From assembly GCA_044378425.1 (NCBI GenBank), contig JBILXN010000125.1, forward strand, positions 1 to 7,254: a stretch of DNA of 7,254 bases, written 5' to 3'. The notes beneath the pieces are model-generated. The model saw only the letters and a list, made by a program, of their open reading frames with translations, ran no database searches and was not told the DNA's origin. The stretch comes from UBA6136 sp044378425. GTDB taxonomy: Bacteria > Pseudomonadota > Gammaproteobacteria > Methylococcales > Methylococcaceae. A program made the position numbers and the translations under genes. Of this stretch, positions 7,049-7,254 are shown one piece after another. Positions within the stretch are counted from its first letter, which is position 1; every line of letters begins with the position of its first letter.

Positions 7049-7121
7049 TCAAATCAGGTAGATAGGTTAAAAATCCAGAGCCTGCGTTAAATCATGCGGG
7101 CAGCGGTCGGCTATGCCGCGT

Positions 7122-7199
7122 ATCGCAACATTGCGAATGGCGTGGCGCACACATTCTGACGTACGCTGGCGGATGAGTTCGTGATCAGGATGTTGCGAT
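7122..7199. repeat. 10-bp inverted repeat with a compact TCGCAA/TTGCGA palindrome
   Basis: ATCGCAACAT at 7122-7131 is the exact reverse complement of ATGTTGCGAT at 7190-7199. The left arm is also part of a tight palindrome, TCGCAA-CA-TTGCGA (7123-7136). The hexamer TCGCAA therefore occurs three times in 77 bases: once direct and twice inverted. This is consistent with clustered protein-binding half-sites or element-end repeats; the role is unknown. Confidence 0.5.
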
Positions 7200-7233
7200 G
7201 AGCAGTTCCTGGAGGGGCGGGGAGGGGTGAGAC

Positions 7234-7254
7234 AAAATGTCGCATTTTTTTATT
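7234..7254 (+). terminator. Weak AT-rich hairpin plus T tract at window edge
   Basis: AAAATG-TCG-CATTTT (7234-7248) is a perfect 6-bp stem with a 3-base loop and runs into a T-rich stretch to the window end. The stem has a single G-C pair, so it is weak for a rho-independent terminator. It could instead be part of an AT-rich promoter or an element end. The window edge cuts off the context. Confidence 0.22.

Larger units (their letters stand above)
6864..7254. other. 391-base stretch without a convincing gene
   Basis: No frame on either strand gives a complete protein I recognise. The stretch starts GC-rich, has an AT-rich island around 7038-7095, and ends in an AT-rich tract at the window edge. 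It holds minus-strand reading fragments, two inverted repeats and a terminal hairpin, listed separately. No trace of a vWA gene start is visible after DUF4381. I see no tRNA-like or CRISPR-like structure. Confidence 0.6.

Noticed and set aside
6864..7061. In-frame extension of DUF4381 past its stop (open to about 7060)
   Set aside because: DUF4381 already has its normal length at 6863, and the downstream residues show no family similarity, so read-through is not supported.
7067..7249. Minus-strand open frame of about 60 codons ending CPHDLTQALDF
   Set aside because: It has no ATG, only an internal GTG with no ribosome-binding site, and no recognised family. I mention it only as part of the decayed-sequence finding.

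Overview
The window is a GC-rich stretch of bacterial chromosome with seven recognisable protein genes packed closely together, followed by about 390 bases at the right end that hold no convincing gene. RlmJ and HemW both look very like their Escherichia coli counterparts. Together with a HoxH-type bidirectional hydrogenase, this points to a gammaproteobacterium. I cannot name the genus from the sequence.

Left block (1-1941, plus strand): the end of a NAD(P)-linked [NiFe]-hydrogenase operon. HoxH, the large catalytic subunit, is cut by the left edge and lacks only a few N-terminal residues. It overlaps hoxW by 4 bases. HoxW is the endopeptidase that trims the HoxH C-terminus after nickel insertion. 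The other subunits (HoxF, U, Y) would be expected to the left, outside the window.

Middle block (1995-5434): a four-helix PepSY-type membrane protein, possibly an iron or siderophore reductase, lies on the plus strand. It is convergent with rlmJ (minus strand, 23S rRNA adenine-N6 methyltransferase). rlmJ is divergent from hemW (plus strand, radical-SAM-fold haem chaperone). A good extended -10 element sits just upstream of rlmJ and fixes its start codon.

Right block (5434-6863): a DUF58 protein whose possible starts overlap or abut the hemW stop, then a DUF4381 membrane protein 2 bases further on. In other gammaproteobacteria these two belong to a longer set with a MoxR AAA+ ATPase upstream and von Willebrand A (Bat) proteins downstream. 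Here hemW occupies the MoxR position and no VWA gene follows within 391 bases, so the set looks reduced or disrupted.

Tail (6864-7254): no intact gene. It contains short minus-strand reading fragments in successive frames that look like decaying coding sequence, two perfect inverted repeats, a compact TCGCAA/TTGCGA palindrome, and an AT-rich hairpin with a T tract at the very edge. This is the least explained part of the window. The genes themselves belong to known families, and I see no clear undescribed system.
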